From Cryomorphaceae bacterium (lineage in GTDB: Bacteria > Bacteroidota > Bacteroidia > Flavobacteriales_D > Cryomorphaceae), in assembly GCA_003565555.1 (NCBI GenBank), contig PXBH01000069.1:1-32717 (forward strand): a stretch of DNA of 32,717 nucleotides. Reading direction: 5' to 3'. Positions 7,605 through 15,798 of this stretch are shown here, piece after piece. The position numbers were made by a program, and so were the translations under genes. The notes under the pieces were generated by a model. That model was given only the letters and a program-made list of their open reading frames with translations, had not been told where the DNA came from and did no database searches. Each line of letters opens with the position of its first letter. Position 1 is the stretch's first letter.

Positions 7605-9080
7605 TCAGAGCATAGGCTCGCCTCCCGGGGCCTCATCGTTCGACTTTCGTCCGAAGGTGAGGTTGAGGCCGAAATGAATGCGAATATCATTCGGATTTCT
7701 CGGAAGAATGATACTGTTCTCTTTATCGGGATCGTTTTCGTCTGTAAAGGTGTACCTGCTGAAGCGTGCAATATTTAAGTTTTCGACCATTGCGAAGACC
7801 TGCAGCGGACCCGCATTGGCTGTAAGGCCGGCTCCGAGAAAGCCGCCGTCACCGCGCTGCCGAGAATAATGAACCCCGCCCTGAAAGAACTTCCATAAGC
7901 GCTGGCTGTAGCCCACTGCCAGCCTTCCGGGCAAATTTCGGTGGCCCACTGCGTGCATGTAGTTGGCCCAAAGACGCCCGGAGGTTTTCTCTGTTTCGTA
8001 AAGGTCATAAGATGCGGCGTAACGAAACATGCCGAACATGGCAGACCGAAAAGCACGGTGAGAGGCCTCAAAATTGTAAGCCTCCTCGGCGCGGTCGGCA
8101 ATCTGATCAATCTCATTCTGCAAACCGTCATCGAAAGCGCTTCCCGTTTCGAATACAAATTCTGAAAAATCAACACCGTCGTAAGCAAACTCGGCATTTG
8201 AGGTCCCGAAATTGGCCACGTCCTCTCGCCAACTGATAAAACCGAAATCGAAGGCGGAAAATTCCACAGTGAGCTTATCCAGCGGGCGGTATACGGCACC
8301 GATGTCACCGCCGATTCCGGAATTGTTCAGGCCGAAAAGGTACCGGCCGATGTCGTCGCGGATATCCCCCTCTTCCTCACCGAGCCCGGCACCCGACGTG
8401 TTTATCCTCAGGGCGCCCGTGGTGCTCATCTCATAGGTGAGCGGGTCTGTGCGCAATTGAAGCGAAGACTCCGCGGTGCGCAAGGCTTCCATGCCGTAGA
8501 GGTATTTCAGGGTGATGCCTGCCGTGAGCTTCTCACTGAAAGCATAGCTGTAGCCCAGTGCGTATTCACGGAAGTGCATAAAGTCGATTCTGAGATTGCT
8601 CAAATCGGCAGTATGGTCGGAAAAACCGTTGTTGCCGACGTTTCCGTAGAGTCCCAGCGCCATCATATCCCGAGGCAGTGCAAAAGCACCCTGAAAACGC
8701 TCCGACACCCGCACGTTAAAATAATGGTCGCCCTTGCGAATACCTACATGAAGCAACTCCAGAGAAGTGCCGAACCCGGTGAACACCTCGCGATCAATAC
8801 CGTTGAGCACCGCGGCATTGTCGATGGTCACCACTCCCGCGGCATCAGCCGAAAGAAAGTTTGAAGGTCGGAACCAATTGTTGGAATGCTCCAGGTATAC
8901 ATTGCTGAGAAACGGAATGCCCACATTGACTTTACCCGCAGGGCGCAGGGCAGGGTTGGCATTGACCCTTTGCGGCAAAAAATCATAAGCCCCGATCTGC
9001 CCGCTGAATTGCGCGGCAAGGTCTGTCGCAGCAGCAACCGCAAGGAACAGAACCAACAGTATACGCAGCAATTTATTCAT
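7605..9080 (-). CDS. DUF5723-type outer-membrane protein
   Basis: 491 residues with a signal peptide (MNKLLRILLVLFLAVAAATD, ending LAAQ). The opening FSGQIGAYDFLPQRVNANPA, with its Asn-Pro-Ala, resembles Bacteroidota DUF5723 proteins. The rest shows alternating short strands rich in Gly and aromatic residues and a final strand NDIRIHFGLNLTFG, which suggests an outer-membrane beta-barrel. Function unknown. It overlaps the preceding lipoprotein gene by 8 bp, so the two should be translated from one mRNA and may act together in the outer membrane. It converges on the isoaspartyl peptidase with only 24 bp between them and no obvious terminator there. Confidence 0.8.
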   Translation of the reverse strand: MNKLLRILLVLFLAVAAATDLAAQFSGQIGAYDFLPQRVNANPALRPAGKVNVGIPFLSNVYLEHSNNWFRPSNFLSADAAGVVTIDNAAVLNGIDREVFTGFGTSLELLHVGIRKGDHYFNVRVSERFQGAFALPRDMMALGLYGNVGNNGFSDHTADLSNLRIDFMHFREYALGYSYAFSEKLTAGITLKYLYGMEALRTAESSLQLRTDPLTYEMSTTGALRINTSGAGLGEEEGDIRDDIGRYLFGLNNSGIGGDIGAVYRPLDKLTVEFSAFDFGFISWREDVANFGTSNAEFAYDGVDFSEFVFETGSAFDDGLQNEIDQIADRAEEAYNFEASHRAFRSAMFGMFRYAASYDLYETEKTSGRLWANYMHAVGHRNLPGRLAVGYSQRLWKFFQGGVHYSRQRGDGGFLGAGLTANAGPLQVFAMVENLNIARFSRYTFTDENDPDKENSIILPRNPNDIRIHFGLNLTFGRKSNDEAPGGEPML

Positions 9081-10707
9081 CGAACCGAAGTTTTACGCGT
9101 GCTGCCGCACGCACGCTGAATGCATCCTGATGGAAGAGGCGAATGGGATGATCGCCGTTGCTTGTGGTATTGCCGACGATGCGAAAAATCATTTTGGTTA
9201 CCTCATCCATGGCTTCCAAACGCTCACGCGCTACGGTAACGGTGATTACAGAGCGTGTAGTTCCCAGAGATCGGCCGTAATGCGGATGCGTCTCCGGAAC
9301 ACTCAACTCCAAAGGCGCAGACGGAAGCACTTCCGTAAATCCCGAAAAAAGCGAGTCCACCGGCTGATAAAGCGAGTCTGTAAATACGATCTGCAGCCCC
9401 GCTTCAAGCGGTAGGCCGTTGTCGATAATCAATCGAATTTCAGCTTCCTGCACAGGTTCAGCCTCCTCGAGCCCTTCGATGACGTCGGTGAGGTTGATAT
9501 CTGCCGTATCGCGCATATTGAAATCGGCGATGGATCCGTACACGGGAATTTCAGCCTCATAAGACAATCTCAGCGATGCGTCGCGGGAAATAAAAGAGCT
9601 TTCATCTTCTCCCGGGTTGATGCGCAGTGCGAAGTTTCCCGAAACAAAGTTCGGGTAGAAGGCGAGGAAGTCGGTCACGCTCGGCGTCATCAGATCGTTA
9701 TTGATCTCGATTTGGGTCAAGACAGAGGTGCCCGGAACAGGTGCAGGCGCCAAGACCGGAAGCTCGGTAATGTTTGACCCGGGCACGGTCAATAGCTCTC
9801 CTGCTGCATTTGTACCGATGATCTCATCAATAAGCAACTGAGATCCGATCCCGAACCCGTTGTCGAAGTAGAAGTTGATGCGCGGATCCTCTATGCGCAC
9901 CTGCGTTGTGCCGAGGTCATTGAACATCGTCACAAAAAGACCTTCGTCCTCTAATTCCAGATCGCGTGGCACGATGAAGCCTCCCGCGGCACGAATCTGC
10001 AAATCGGAAAAGGAAAAATCAATCGATATATCGGCATCGCTTCCGGCCCCGGCATAGTTCAGGTCAAAGTCATAGCTCACCTTCAGCAAGTTTTCTTCGT
10101 CTGAGGTATTGTCGAAAGTGAGCAATACATTTTCCATGGAAGCGGTTTCATCGACAAGCACCGGCGGTTCAAAATCATTAAATTGGTAGGTATAGCGCGG
10201 CTCGTCCGTCTCGGGGTCAAGCAGGGAGACCGTACCGCTGATTTGGACATTCATTGCCGTTTGCACCAAAATCTCAAAAATTCCGCTTTCAAAACGGACG
10301 GAGTCTAAGCGGTCGCCGTCTTGGGCGGGATAGGCATAGGTCCGCGTTTCGGAAACGGAAACCGAGCCCTCAACCTGCAGCTGCTCAAAGGCAGCTGCTC
10401 CGAGGGCAAAAGAAGCGTCGAAGGACTGATCGGGCAGGACCAAAAAATCATCGGCTCGGATGGGATCGAGGGTGTCCGTATATACGATTCTGACCAATCC
10501 GTCCTCGCCGCTGAGCACAATGCCTTCCTTGTCAAAATTGTCGATAACGCGCTCTGCAGTGAGATGAACCTGCGCGAGGGGGATCCCCCATTCAGCATCG
10601 GCCGAAAAGGTCACACTTCGAATCTCAGGCTCATCTTTGATGCAAGATGAAAAAAGCAGACCGAAGACAATGAAAAGGAAAGAAGCTGCGCGGGCGGTTG
10701 TTTTCAT
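9073..10707 (-). CDS. Large uncharacterised lipoprotein, first gene of a two-gene operon
   Basis: 544 residues from the ATG at 10707. The reading frame is open further upstream to 10776, but the shorter form gives a clean lipoprotein signal (MKTTARAASFLF to FSSC, Cys22). The residues after the Cys, IKDEPE, contain K-D-E, resembling the lipoprotein export signal described in Capnocytophaga, so the protein may face outwards. The mature part is acidic and rich in predicted beta strands with repeated Ile/Leu-Thr patterns. No enzymatic motif or named domain is recognised. Its 3' end overlaps the DUF5723 gene by 8 bp. A TACCTTGCA sequence on the minus strand near 10756-10762 resembles a promoter box but is one base short. 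Confidence 0.8.
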   Translation of the reverse strand: MKTTARAASFLFIVFGLLFSSCIKDEPEIRSVTFSADAEWGIPLAQVHLTAERVIDNFDKEGIVLSGEDGLVRIVYTDTLDPIRADDFLVLPDQSFDASFALGAAAFEQLQVEGSVSVSETRTYAYPAQDGDRLDSVRFESGIFEILVQTAMNVQISGTVSLLDPETDEPRYTYQFNDFEPPVLVDETASMENVLLTFDNTSDEENLLKVSYDFDLNYAGAGSDADISIDFSFSDLQIRAAGGFIVPRDLELEDEGLFVTMFNDLGTTQVRIEDPRINFYFDNGFGIGSQLLIDEIIGTNAAGELLTVPGSNITELPVLAPAPVPGTSVLTQIEINNDLMTPSVTDFLAFYPNFVSGNFALRINPGEDESSFISRDASLRLSYEAEIPVYGSIADFNMRDTADINLTDVIEGLEEAEPVQEAEIRLIIDNGLPLEAGLQIVFTDSLYQPVDSLFSGFTEVLPSAPLELSVPETHPHYGRSLGTTRSVITVTVARERLEAMDEVTKMIFRIVGNTTSNGDHPIRLFHQDAFSVRAAARVKLRFDE

Positions 10708-10900
10708 AAATCCCGATAATCGATTTTCGCTTACGCTGAAAATCAAATACGGTTGCAAGGTAAAAATTCGGTGCATACGCGAAGACTTGTGCCCTATCGA
10801 AGTTATTCACCGCCGTATATCAGAAACCAACGCCGCGGTATGGATAAATCCGCACCCGACGGCACCCGGCACCTGATGCGTCGGTTTAACTTCGCGAGTT
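10708..10900. other. 193-bp divergent intergenic region
   Basis: Separates the leftward lipoprotein operon from the rightward amidohydrolase pair. On the plus strand TAACTTCG at 10887-10894 is a one-mismatch TAnnTTTG box only 6 nt before the ATG at 10901, so that transcript might be nearly leaderless. Nothing else is recognised. Confidence 0.3.
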
Positions 10901-13900
10901 ATGGTTAAAGTTTTCTACGCCGCACTGACGGCCTGGCTCGTCACCGGCGGTTTTGCACAGCTTTGGGGGCAAGGCGTATTTCCCGAGTACGGAATCAAAT
11001 CCAAAGACGCGGTGTACACCCTTTACAAAGACGGAATTGTGCATTTCCCGGACGGCAGCGTCGAGACTGCTGATATTTTGACCTATAAAGGTAAAATCCG
11101 GGATGTAGGCCCGGCAGAAAATTTCGATTACGATGCCGACACCCGAACGGTCTCACTGAGCGGGCTGCACGTGTACCCCTCTTTTATCGATATGAAGAGC
11201 AGCTACGGGCTGAAACCATATGAGAAGCCGGAACGCAGCGAAAAGCCGCAATACGAAAGGCAGAAAAACAGAGCGACTTACCCCTACGAAAGCGTCCGCC
11301 CGGAAGCCAATGCCGCAGACCGCTTCGAACCGGACGAGGAGGCCGCCGAGAAACTCAGGGCCCTCGGAGTAGGCGCAGTACTCACTGTGCTCCCCGACGG
11401 CATTGCCCGAGGCCGCTCCGCCCTCGTGCGCACCGGCGCCGGAAGGGCGAATAAACAAACTTTGGAAACCCGTGCCGCCGCTCATTTCTCTTTTGAAAAA
11501 GGAACCTCCGCCCAGGCCTATCCCAATAGCCTGATGGGAGCGGTGGCCCTCTTCAGGCAGGCCTTTCTCGATGCCGAATGGTATGCGCGCGCCGAAAATG
11601 CCGATACAGATTACAGCCTCGAAGCGCTGGCCGCACAACGCGACGCACTAAAAATATTCGAAGGGCGGGACAAATTTGATCTTTACCGATTGGGGCGCGT
11701 CGCCGAAGAGCTCAAACTCGACTTTTTGGCCTATGAGCCGGGGCACGCCTACGAATCCGTTGCGCACATCTCGCCGCGCATCAGGGGGTTGATCATCCCG
11801 CTGAAAATGCCCTTGCCCTTTGACACCGATGATCCCGACATGCTGCGCTTTGTGGATCAGAGCGATATGCTCCACTGGGAGCGGGCTCCTTTTAATGCAA
11901 GGGTGCTGCACAACGCCGGGATCCCCTTCGCCATGACTACGGATGGCATAAAGAGCAGCGATGAACTCCTGAAAAATTTGCGCAAGCTTCACGAGGCGGG
12001 AACCCCCGAGGTCGTAATGCTCCGTGCATTGACAGCGGCACCCGCTGAATTTTTAGGCAAATCAGACCAAATCGGAAACATCGCCAAAGGCGCCGATGTG
12101 CAGTTCTTTACCGCATCGGGCAACATATTCACAGACCCCGAAGCCGAACTGCGTACGCACTACATCGGTGAGAGGGAGTATACGATCAAAGAAACACCCG
12201 AAGCAGCCCTCAACGGCATCTATGATCTCAACGTGGACGGGACGTATATGGAGCTTCGCATCAAAGGAAAACACCCCAAATACAAAGCCCGGGTGCGCCA
12301 CACGGAGCAACCCGACACCGCTTACCGCGAGGCCGCCGTTTCCCTCTTAGGCCGTGAAATTTCGCTTTCTTTCGAAGCTGCCGATGCGACCGGCCGCTAC
12401 CGGCTTTCCGCCAGTGCGCGGAGCAACAACCGGATTTGGGACGGTACGGGCGCGGATTCGAAAGGAAAAGCGGTGAAATGGAGCGCCATTTACAAGGCCG
12501 AGAAGCCCGACAAAAGTGCTTTGGATACCGTGATTAAAGTGGTCCCGCCCATCCCTGCCTTGCGGTATCCGCTTGCCGCTTACGGGTATGACACACTGCC
12601 CGAAGCGGAAACCCTCTGGATTACCAATGCCGTGGTATGGACCAACGAAGATGCGGGCATTATTAAAAACGGGGAGATCCTGATCCGTGACGGGAAGATA
12701 ATGGCGGTAGGCAAAAACCTGATCCCCGCCGAGCACCTGCCGAAAGGCGCTGCGAAAAACCTGACGGAGTACAATGCCGGCGGAAAGCACGTCACCCCGG
12801 GAATCATAGACGAGCACAGCCACATTGCCATCAGCCGCGGGGTGAATGAGGGCACGGAAGCCTCCACGGCAGAAGTGCGCATTGAGGATGCCTTGAATCC
12901 TGACGACATTAACATCTACCGTCAGTTGGCGGGCGGAGTGACCGTTTCGCAACTCCTGCACGGATCTGCCAACCCGATCGGCGGGCAGTCCGCGATAGTA
13001 AAGTTGCGTCGGGGTGAAGGGTACGAGAAAATGATTTTTGCGGAAGCGCCCGGCTTCATCAAATTTGCGCTGGGCGAAAATGTAAAGCAAACCAATTGGG
13101 GCGACCGCTACACCGAGCGCTATCCGCAGACCCGAATGGGCGTGGAGCAGTTTTTTTACGACTACTTCTACCGGGCCGAGGAATACGACGAGCGGCGCCG
13201 ACTGCACGAAGCTTCAACCGAAGGGCGCCGCAAGCTCTTTCACAAAAAAGACGACGAAAAGCCTGCATTCCGGCGCGATCTCGAGCTTGAAGCCCTGGCC
13301 GAAATCCTTCGCGGCGATCGCCACATCACCTGCCACTCATACGTGCAAAGCGAAATCAATATGCTGATGCACGTTGCCGACAGTATGGGATTTAAGGTGA
13401 ACACTTTCACCCATATTCTGGAGGGATATAAGCTGGCCGATCGCATGCGGCGCCACGGAGCTGCGGGCAGCACCTTCAGCGACTGGTGGGCCTACAAATA
13501 TGAAGTGATCGATGCGATCCCCTACAATGCGGCTGCCATGCACAATGCAGGGGTGCTGACGGGCATCAACTCAGACGATGCGGAAATGGGAAGGCGGCTC
13601 AATCAGGAAGCTGCCAAAGCCGTGAAATACGGCGGCATGAGCGAGGAAGACGCCCTGAAAACCGTGACCTTAAACCCTGCAAAGATGCTCCGGATCGACC
13701 ACCGTACGGGGAGTCTGAAAAAGGGAAAAGACGCGGACATCGTGATTTGGAGCGGGCATCCGCTTTCGGTGTACTCGCGGGCGGAAATCACCTTTACAGA
13801 CGGAAGGCGCTATTTTGACCGTGCGCAAAGCATCGCCCTGTCCGAACGTGATAAAGCCGACCGGGCAAGAATCGCCGACCTGATGCGCAGGGAAAAAGAA

Positions 13901-13975
13901 AACGGAAGCCCCGCCAAAAAGCCCGAACGAAAAATGGAAAGATACTACCACTGTGACGACATTGAAGAACAATAA
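10901..13975 (+). CDS. Exported two-module amidohydrolase, C-terminal module with intact metal site
   Basis: 1024 residues with a signal peptide (MVKVFYAALTAWLVTGGFAQ), so periplasmic or surface. Two amidohydrolase-superfamily modules are seen. The first (about 40-410) has the family frame (LHVYPSFIDMKSSYG, then AAPAEFLG) but MKS where the first His pair should be. After a beta-rich linker (about 425-550), the second (about 570-975) carries HVTPGIIDEHSHIA (His639 and His641), HITCHSY (His near 812), FTHILEG (His near 838) and TGINSDDAE (Asp near 892), then the closing LNPAKMLRIDHRTGSLKKGK. It resembles imidazolonepropionase-like, TolB-free exported amidohydrolases common in Bacteroidota. The substrate is unknown. 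The downstream amidohydrolase overlaps its last 23 bp. The pair may form a complex. Confidence 0.9.
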   Translation: MVKVFYAALTAWLVTGGFAQLWGQGVFPEYGIKSKDAVYTLYKDGIVHFPDGSVETADILTYKGKIRDVGPAENFDYDADTRTVSLSGLHVYPSFIDMKSSYGLKPYEKPERSEKPQYERQKNRATYPYESVRPEANAADRFEPDEEAAEKLRALGVGAVLTVLPDGIARGRSALVRTGAGRANKQTLETRAAAHFSFEKGTSAQAYPNSLMGAVALFRQAFLDAEWYARAENADTDYSLEALAAQRDALKIFEGRDKFDLYRLGRVAEELKLDFLAYEPGHAYESVAHISPRIRGLIIPLKMPLPFDTDDPDMLRFVDQSDMLHWERAPFNARVLHNAGIPFAMTTDGIKSSDELLKNLRKLHEAGTPEVVMLRALTAAPAEFLGKSDQIGNIAKGADVQFFTASGNIFTDPEAELRTHYIGEREYTIKETPEAALNGIYDLNVDGTYMELRIKGKHPKYKARVRHTEQPDTAYREAAVSLLGREISLSFEAADATGRYRLSASARSNNRIWDGTGADSKGKAVKWSAIYKAEKPDKSALDTVIKVVPPIPALRYPLAAYGYDTLPEAETLWITNAVVWTNEDAGIIKNGEILIRDGKIMAVGKNLIPAEHLPKGAAKNLTEYNAGGKHVTPGIIDEHSHIAISRGVNEGTEASTAEVRIEDALNPDDINIYRQLAGGVTVSQLLHGSANPIGGQSAIVKLRRGEGYEKMIFAEAPGFIKFALGENVKQTNWGDRYTERYPQTRMGVEQFFYDYFYRAEEYDERRRLHEASTEGRRKLFHKKDDEKPAFRRDLELEALAEILRGDRHITCHSYVQSEINMLMHVADSMGFKVNTFTHILEGYKLADRMRRHGAAGSTFSDWWAYKYEVIDAIPYNAAAMHNAGVLTGINSDDAEMGRRLNQEAAKAVKYGGMSEEDALKTVTLNPAKMLRIDHRTGSLKKGKDADIVIWSGHPLSVYSRAEITFTDGRRYFDRAQSIALSERDKADRARIADLMRREKENGSPAKKPERKMERYYHCDDIEEQ

Positions 13976-15257
13976 GGCCCTCCTCCCCATCATGATCGCA
14001 ATCACCGCCCTCGCGTCAGTTTCGGCAGTGGGGCAAGACAGTGCAGCGGTACTCTTCACGAATTGCATTTTGCATACGGGAACCGGCACCACCTACAGTG
14101 AGGGCGCCATCGGGATGAAAAACGGAAAGATCACCTATGCAGGACGCGCCGTAGCCGCTCCCAAAACGGGCTTCACTAAAACCACGGACCTGAAGGGAAA
14201 ACACGTGTATCCCGGACTGATTGCCATGAATACCACGCTGGGGCTGACGGAAATTTTTGCCGTAAGGGCCACCAACGACTACAAAGAGGCCGGACGCATG
14301 AACCCCAATGTGCGCGCCTTGAGCGCCTACAATGCAGAAAGCGAGATAACCGCCACCGTGAAGGCAAACGGGGTGCTCTTCGCTCAAATATGTCCGCGCG
14401 GAGGCGTAATGAGCGGTACGAGTTCCGTTGTTGTACTCGAGGGAAACAATTGGGAGGACGCCGCATACCGGGCAGACGAGGGCATCCACCTGAACTGGCC
14501 GCGGATGTACAAATATTCGGGAGATGAAGAAGACCCGGAAGCCTATATCCCCGATGAAGATTACGGGAAAAACATGCAGGAGCTCCGCACTTTCTTTGAG
14601 AAGGCAAAGGCCTATGCAAAGCGGAGTTTCCCTCTTGAGCGGGATTTGCGCTTCGAGGCATTGCGGGGTGTTTTTGAAGGTGAAAAACGCCTTTACGTGC
14701 ATGCAGATTTTATCAAAGCACTGCGGGAAATCACGCTGTTCAAAAAAGATTTTGAGATTGAAAAACTTACCGTCGCGGGAGGTGAAGACGCTTGGATGGC
14801 GGCCGATCTGCTGCGCGAAAACGGTGTAAGCGTGCTGGTAAAACGGGTAAACAGTCTGCCGCGCTTTGCGGAAGATGACATTGACGGGTCTTTTACCTTG
14901 CCTGCAAAGCTGGCGGCCGCAGGCGTTGACTTCTGCTTCCAAACGGGCGGCAGTATGGAACCGATGCAAAACAGGAATATCGCATTCAACGCAGGTACTG
15001 CCGTGGGCTACGGACTGGACCGCGAAGCAGCCATCAAAGCGCTGACCCTCACTCCGGCCGAGGTGTTGGGAATCGACAGCCGTACCGGCAGCCTGGAACC
15101 GGGCAAAGAAGCCAACTTTATCATCACCTCCGGAGACCTCCTCGACATGAGGCAAAGCCATGTAGAAGCGATGTACTTCAGAGGGCAGTCACTCCCGCTG
15201 AAAACCCGACAGGAAGAACTGTTCGAAAAGTACACCGCCCCTGCAAATGTCCGTTGA
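13953..15257 (+). CDS. Exported amidohydrolase-like protein lacking the HxH motif
   Basis: 434 residues from a GTG at 13953, which gives a good signal peptide (basic N-region, then LPIMIAITALASVSAVGQ). An internal ATG at 13992 would remove the basic region. The fold signature is clear: LKGKHVYPGLIAMNTTLGLT where active members read D-x-H-x-H, and the terminal LTPAEVLGIDSRTGSLEPGK. The metal-binding His pair is replaced by MNT and no later His/Asp ligand set is obvious, so it is probably a non-catalytic partner. It overlaps the preceding two-module amidohydrolase by 23 bp in another frame, which points to coupled translation and joint function. The inactive N-terminal module of that neighbour has the same defect. 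Confidence 0.88.
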   Translation: MTTLKNNKALLPIMIAITALASVSAVGQDSAAVLFTNCILHTGTGTTYSEGAIGMKNGKITYAGRAVAAPKTGFTKTTDLKGKHVYPGLIAMNTTLGLTEIFAVRATNDYKEAGRMNPNVRALSAYNAESEITATVKANGVLFAQICPRGGVMSGTSSVVVLEGNNWEDAAYRADEGIHLNWPRMYKYSGDEEDPEAYIPDEDYGKNMQELRTFFEKAKAYAKRSFPLERDLRFEALRGVFEGEKRLYVHADFIKALREITLFKKDFEIEKLTVAGGEDAWMAADLLRENGVSVLVKRVNSLPRFAEDDIDGSFTLPAKLAAAGVDFCFQTGGSMEPMQNRNIAFNAGTAVGYGLDREAAIKALTLTPAEVLGIDSRTGSLEPGKEANFIITSGDLLDMRQSHVEAMYFRGQSLPLKTRQEELFEKYTAPANVR

Positions 15258-15303
15258 TCCGTATGAAATGCCTATCTTCACAATCCTAAAGAACGGCTGA
15301 ACT

Positions 15304-15798
15304 ATGGCAAAGAAGGGACAAACGGAAAAATGGGTGCTGATGACCGAACTCAACGGCGAACCCCTGCTGCACCACTTCAAACTCTCGAATATGGGCCATG
15401 TGGTCCGCATGAAAAAAGGCACGGGACCGGAAGAAATCTTCGAGCCGAAAGAAATAGGCGGTTATAAATACATCAGCTTTACCACCAGGAACGGCACCCG
15501 CGAAACGATCTACGTGCACCGATTGGTAGCGGAATTTTTTGTGAAAAATGACAATGAGGACGCCACCTATGTCATCCACAAGGACTACGACCGCAGCAAC
15601 AACAAGCACGATAACCTCAGCTGGGTGACGCAGGAAGTCCTCTACAAACACCGGGCGCAAAAGGCCGGAAGAATTCCCGGCCGAACGAACAGCCGCAAAA
15701 AGCTGATCAGGCCCGAACGCACTGCAAATGAAGCTGCAGCCGCAGAACGCGCAAAGCGGGAGCATCATCTCGCAGAATTCGCGGGCATCCGCTACTGA
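15304..15798 (+). CDS. NUMOD4/HNH-type small protein
   Basis: 164 residues. The N-terminal half (about 10-60) fits a NUMOD4-like DNA-binding module (KLSNMGHVVRMKKG, GYKYISF). The middle fits an HNH_3-type core: YVHRLVAEFFVKN, VIHKDYDRSNNKHDNLSWVT. The His and Asn of the core are present. The C-terminal ~40 residues are basic and Ala/Arg/Glu rich. Such proteins occur as homing-type endonucleases, but here there is no intron, intein or phage context, and the gene stands alone, 46 bp after the amidohydrolase pair. A domesticated DNA-binding or nicking role is possible. Its stop codon overlaps the convergent ligase gene by 7 bp. Confidence 0.75.
   Translation: MAKKGQTEKWVLMTELNGEPLLHHFKLSNMGHVVRMKKGTGPEEIFEPKEIGGYKYISFTTRNGTRETIYVHRLVAEFFVKNDNEDATYVIHKDYDRSNNKHDNLSWVTQEVLYKHRAQKAGRIPGRTNSRKKLIRPERTANEAAAAERAKREHHLAEFAGIRY

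Noticed and set aside
12347-13207. 286-codon open frame on the minus strand
   Set aside because: Antisense shadow of the HxH-containing amidohydrolase module, which is certain.
14016-15161. 381-codon open frame on the minus strand
   Set aside because: Lies entirely opposite the amidohydrolase-like gene; its translation has no motif, signal or RBS, while the plus-strand product is a clear family member.
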